Shown here in pieces: positions 63,585-64,000 of a DNA stretch of 64,000 nt; the stretch's first letter is position 1, and each line of letters begins with the position of its first letter. The notes below the pieces were generated by a model. It saw only the letters and a list, made by a program, of their open reading frames with translations, did not search any database and had not been told where the DNA came from. The translations under genes were made by a program, and so were the position numbers. Source of the DNA: Heliopora coerulea (taxonomy: Eukaryota; Cnidaria; Anthozoa; Scleralcyonacea; Helioporidae); the NCBI GenBank assembly GCA_030142905.1, contig JASJOG010000158.1, positions 567,501 to 631,500 of the forward strand. The letters run 5' to 3'.

Positions 63585-64000
63585 ATGAGTGTTATATTTA
63601 ATGATGATGATTTTAGTTCAAAAAGAAAAAATTTCATTTTAAATGAATTTGATAAAAAATTATCAAAAACAGGTGGAACAATGACTGGGGATTTGGATAT
63701 GGGAAATCATCATATTCTTCATGCATCAAATTATACCCCATCTTCTGATCATCATGTTGTGACTAAAAAATACATCAACGACCGTGTGACAAATTTTTCA
63801 TTAGCAAATACAATTGCAAATATTTATAATTTACAAATGGATGATGAAGGAATTTTTGATGTGAAAGATGATGATAATTATATAGAATATACTGGGAGCA
63901 ATAAAAAGGTTGAAAAACTTTTGAATTTGTCAAGAAAAAAAGATTGGAATTTCAAACAAGATGATACAAACAAACAACCATTTTTCAAAAAATCCTCAAT
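63585..64000 (+). CDS. Second fibre-like protein, cut by window edge
   Basis: Starts at ATG 63,585 in CATAAAATAAATGA, 14 bases after the previous stop, and stays open for 138 codons to the edge. The head repeats the same signature (LSKTGGTMTGDLDMGNHHIL, then VVTKKYINDRVTNF) as its left neighbour, but the following sequence differs. It is a paralogue by tandem duplication. Confidence 0.75.
   Translation, partial: MSVIFNDDDFSSKRKNFILNEFDKKLSKTGGTMTGDLDMGNHHILHASNYTPSSDHHVVTKKYINDRVTNFSLANTIANIYNLQMDDEGIFDVKDDDNYIEYTGSNKKVEKLLNLSRKKDWNFKQDDTNKQPFFKKSS

Larger units (their letters stand above)
54805..64000. mobile_element. Endogenous Polinton/adinto-like virus, continuing past the right edge
   Basis: The block contains integrase, packaging ATPase, capsid-like, penton-like and fibre-like genes in one strongly AT-rich run with almost no intergenic DNA. 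Six genes read left from about 60,350 and at least four read right from it, with one plus-strand gene at the left end. No type-B DNA polymerase or adenain-type protease is visible in the window. The right end and second terminal repeat are outside it. Confidence 0.85.

Overview
The window is eukaryotic, AT-rich, intron-bearing and extremely rich in transposons. The best organismal clue is an NB-ARC ATPase followed by five TPR units (18.3-20.3 kb), with a Death-domain ORF just downstream. That gene type is greatly expanded in cnidarians. The mixture of CR1-like and R2-like LINEs, tRNA-derived SINEs, Penelope-type repeats, copia, hAT, Tigger/pogo, a MADF gene and a Polinton-like viral cluster also fits an anthozoan (coral or sea anemone). 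This assignment is an inference.

Layout. 0-0.5 kb: start of a MADF-domain gene reading off the left edge. 0.5-13 kb: decayed repeats, comprising a TGTCGTAT foldback, a 122-bp near-perfect palindrome, LINE 3' ends, a gag-protease remnant of an LTR element, a decayed tandem array of tRNA-like units, a GATA microsatellite, two broken CR1-like LINEs and a SINE cluster. 14-28.2 kb: a complex built from R2-like LINEs (restriction-like endonuclease type). Two 1,780-bp arms in inverted orientation, identical except for one mismatch noticed, flank the NLR-type gene, a Penelope-like repeat with hammerhead motifs, and the Death-domain ORF. The right arm belongs to an R2-like LINE that is itself split by a CR1-like insertion with an 8-bp target duplication. 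29.5-33.6 kb: a 4-kb DNA transposon with about 560-bp terminal inverted repeats and a two-strand-broken DDE-like transposase of a family I cannot name. 33.6-34.35 kb: a Tigger/pogo-type remnant. 35.8-40.3 kb: a young, apparently intact Ty1/copia element (1,311-codon ORF, LTRs differing by one indel, 5-bp target duplication). 41-43.3 kb: a Ulp1-type protease pseudogene inside a candidate TIR element. 44-54 kb: MITEs, SINEs, a hAT remnant, a mariner-type MITE and a gag-like remnant.

54.8-64 kb: an endogenous Polinton/adinto-like viral gene cluster running off the right edge. It carries a DDE integrase, packaging ATPase, probable double-jelly-roll major capsid protein, probable penton, two fibre-like proteins with phage-tail-like N-termini, a two-TM protein and several unknown genes. 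Genes are packed 0-30 bp apart, and most start codons sit in a shared TATAAAATAAATGA-like motif. Several capsid and packaging genes carry single-base frameshifts or a stop, while the integrase, the first fibre gene and most small genes are open. No DNA polymerase B or protease is seen inside the window; they may lie beyond 64,000.

The integrase, ATPase and capsid set would work together as a self-synthesising integrating virus or transposon. The remaining mobile elements are independent insertions. The only clear host-type genes are the MADF gene, the NB-ARC-TPR and Death-domain pieces, and possible exon fragments (ankyrin-like near 28.3 kb, and others).
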